This document shows, piece by piece, positions 61,225 through 64,000 of a stretch of DNA of 64,000 nucleotides (position 1 is its first letter; every line of letters begins with the position of its first letter). The notes under the pieces were generated by a model. That model saw nothing but the letters and a program-made list of their open reading frames with translations. It made no database searches and had not been told where the DNA came from. This stretch comes from Diphasiastrum complanatum. Lineage: Eukaryota; Streptophyta; Lycopodiopsida; Lycopodiales; Lycopodiaceae. The stretch is taken from positions 35,408-99,407 of the forward strand of contig MU831872.1 in assembly GCA_029204225.1 (NCBI GenBank). Reading direction: 5' to 3'. The position numbers and the translations under genes are program-made.

Positions 61225-63050
61225 CAACTCGAATATTTCTTCTTGCAGAACAAATATTTACCTGATGGTCGAATATTTAGTTGTCTGATCCTCGAATTTA
61301 TCTGTGGCTGCTGCTGAAGAAGATAGGGCGAACTGAGAAGAAAGCATTGATTCGAATAGTTCAAGGGTGTGCTTTGAAGAGATACATAAGAATGTGTCGT
61401 GCCAGATTCAACAATAGTTTGACTGAAGGAGATGATTGAGGAATAGCCATGTCAGATCTCTCGCTTGACATCAGAGGAGAGTATAATTTGCCAACTCTTG
61501 GTTACGCTGAGAAGGATCAAAGTTGAAAGTTAACACTGCCATTTGATAAGTAGCGCTTCCAAACATCGATAGTTCGGGACTAAAGATGACCACTTCTAGC
61601 TTGCCTGTTATAATAGAAAGTAGAGACCTGCTAGAAGGAAAACAATTTTGTCATGAAGGTAGCACCATGGATCGTCAACTAGGTGACGGCAGCCCGCTAG
61701 CTCAAATCATTTGTTTGAAACATTTATCTTCTGACTGTTTGCTGGTGTTTTGATAGCTCGAAGGATAAAAGAGAGAGTAGGCGGAACTGCCAAGGGAAAT
61801 ATGCGTTGATTTGCATTCTGAACGGATTTATACACACGATAAAGATATGTTAGATAGAATGTATGGAAGCAGTCAACCTGTCGCTAGAAATGTGCTTGAA
61901 TAATAGCCATAAAAGAACTTGTTTACTGCCGCTGGAGAAGCATTGAAGGCTGTCTGCCTGGTTTCAAATGTAAAGGGAGAATGACAATTGGAATAGTATT
62001 CGAAGGAAGAGAACACTTCCAACGCTTCGAAGAGAAAGAGTGAGTAATTCGAATCTTCCTCATTCGAATAGAGAGACTGTCGCTGCAAGAGGCCTTCATG
62101 CCTTCGCTGCATTTTGAATACGTGGAGGTGTGCTGATGGCTATCTAAAACCTGCCCGATATTTCGCCACATTCCGAATTCATTGCATCTCGAATTCTGGC
62201 CTAAGAAACTGTTTTAATGTTAACAGAAGATCGTTGGATCCTGGCTCAGAACAGTTGAAGGCAGGGTACAAAATCTGAATCTGCCTCACAACAGTCACTG
62301 GAAGATATTCATGGCTAAAACCATTCCTTCAGAGCTGCAAAAAAATGGAAAATATTTCCGTAGAAAATCAGGGTCGTCAGATGATATCTATCGCTCCTTT
62401 CCATAACACCATAGCAGTCTTCATCCCTCAGATAGAAAGAGGAGATCGATAAAGAGAAAGGAATCCGACGGCCTATCGCTGGAAACATACTTGGAGAATA
62501 CGCTGGCTGCCTTCAAAGAGAGTGAGAGAGCTCGAATCCTTCAAACTGACTCGAAGAAGAAAAGATTATGTTCTGAGTTGATAATAATTCGATGGCTGCC
62601 TTAGCAAGAACGTTAGCAAGAACGCTCGAAGAATAAATGTTCGCTTCAAACTGGCTCGAACACGAAGGAGAGAACATCTAATCGGTCTTCGAACTGGCTC
62701 GAAGAAGAAATATTCGTCTGGGGAAAGACGCCAATCTGCTTCTCTGGCTGCCTTAGCAACGAAGAATAAATGTTCGTTTCAAACTGGTTCGAACATAAAA
62801 GCAAGCAGTTAGGGCTCGAAACGCAGTTAGGGCTCGAAACAGAAGTCAGCCGCGAATGCGAATCTGGATGGTAGCTAAACATAGAGGCTGGTCGAATATA
62901 GACCTTAGTGTAAGGCACTAATGCATGCTTGCACTCTAACTTCAAGGAGTGCCCATAGAGACAACATGTAAGCAATGCATTAACCTTAGGCCTGGCCTTA
63001 AATGTAGCTAATGAATAAGTTGTATAGCCCACCACATTTAGGAGCTCGAA
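61225..63050. repeat. Cluster of TCGAA motifs
   Basis: About 21 occurrences of TCGAA (many as CTCGAA, TTCGAA or TTCGAAT) in 1.8 kb, with local direct repeats at 62620-62840 (CGAAGAATAAATGTTCG and TTCAAACTGG(C/T)TCGAAC twice, GCAGTTAGGGCTCGAAAC twice). No coding frame. It resembles the subterminal motif arrays of class II transposons, but I could not find termini. Confidence 0.6.
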
Positions 63051-64000
63051 TATTACCATGAACAATAATTTTTCATGTACAAATGCCGACTGTAGGTTCA
63101 AATAGTTGACACTTAAAACTTCTTGTGGGCTTGAACATTATCCTTAATACAAGGCAGCCCATAGATATATCTTTATTTTAGGCTACTTAGCATTAGGCCT
63201 CCTCCACAATTAAATGGCCTCCACCCATGTAGTTAGCACAACATTGGAACTTAGGATAATAGCTTGCTATCTTCGAATGCCAACAAAAGTATAACTTAAG
63301 CTTAGGAACGACTCAGCACAGAGTGTCGATAAGCCGAAAAAGGTGCCTCCGAAAATATATAAGGACCTTCAGTAATAAAAACGCTCATAGCCAATGCCAT
63401 GTATGTTATATCTTGATCTTAGGACTGGGCCTCAAATAGGCCTTGCCGACATATCGTGACAGTACCATGATAAATAACAGCATAAATAAGTGACAACTCC
63501 ACCAACAAGTACTGAATCAATTAGCAAAACCACTGACTTTATGACAGAATGGTCAATAAAATTGACCATTATAAAATTCAGTGTATCACAATCTCTATTT
63601 GTATTTTCGTATTCCTAGGACTCTTTTTCTACTAGAGTAGCTCAATGGAAGTGTGGTTGTAATTTTACATTCCTCTAGTACTATTGGTGCTTCAAGTTGG
63701 CTTGGTGTGTGTGTGATTACCTTGTGACATCTTTCACTTCATGCAACACATTGCCCATTGAACAGCTCTTCTTGTAGAAACATGCTATCATTGATGGAGT
63801 TTATGGAGTGCCTTTTCTTTGGCATTTTTAGTCCATTATTATAGCTTGACATAGCTTTATATGTGATAGCTATTTTTGATTATACAACATTTATTTCATG
63901 TTTCAGCGTATTGTAAGGCATTGATAATATTCAATTATGCAATCAACATATGCATTTTTGTGGTCTCCTATATGACATGATTTCGTGTAGTACCTTCTTT
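63051..64000. other. No gene recognised
   Basis: AT-rich, no exon or repeat structure that I can support. Confidence 0.5.

Overview
The window is nuclear DNA of a land plant with a large, transposon-filled genome. The evidence is plant-type spliced genes with GT..AG introns, copia elements primed by initiator-Met tRNA, Tat/Ogre-like Ty3/gypsy elements, hAT and CACTA transposons, and very long CT/GA microsatellites. A fern or other seed-free plant is my guess from the style of the repeats; nothing in the sequence proves it.

I can support three host genes, all on the plus strand. (1) 3373-4358: the last three exons of a plant AAA+ ATPase of the At1g64110 (DAA1) type; its upstream exons lie beyond the left edge, behind an hAT transposon. 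(2) 39759-45479: a complete COX6A gene (cytochrome c oxidase subunit 6a, 108 aa, four exons); its 4.2-kb second intron holds an hAT remnant and a pair of nested hAT-type miniature elements. (3) 56678-58301: the first two exons of a plant SNM1-like DNA-repair protein (UBZ-type zinc finger, then the start of a SAM domain). Its metallo-beta-lactamase exons are not in the window, so the last 5.7 kb is probably intron.

Almost everything else is mobile DNA. 1-2831: broken hAT transposase with a palindromic end. 4.4-12.3 kb: short tandem repeats, three CT tracts, a LINE-like tail and an unrecognised coding remnant. 12.3-21.85 kb: two head-to-head copies of one non-autonomous copia family; the plus copy is full length with 653/654-bp LTRs and a CCTCC target duplication. 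Both have gag and protease but only a degenerate, still largely open, reverse-transcriptase-derived region in place of pol. 22.4-24.4 kb: CACTA (tnp2) pseudogene. 24.65-33.3 kb: two gypsy pieces in inverted orientation, with gag, several zinc knuckles, a protease and an extra coiled-coil ORF but no RT or integrase. 33.3-37.7 kb: another LTR with its primer site, and scrambled further copies of the extra ORF. 50.7-52 kb: a copia integrase pseudogene.

The most interesting pattern is the set of hAT-type elements (ends at 2831, 43426, 43474/44279, 43554/44063 and 46299/47167). They share a CATAG-type terminus, and the best-preserved ones have 8-bp target duplications, yet each carries its own family of GC-rich subterminal palindromes. 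The copia family that moves with a decayed RT inside a long ORF, and the conserved coiled-coil ORF of the gypsy elements, are the other candidates for undescribed biology.
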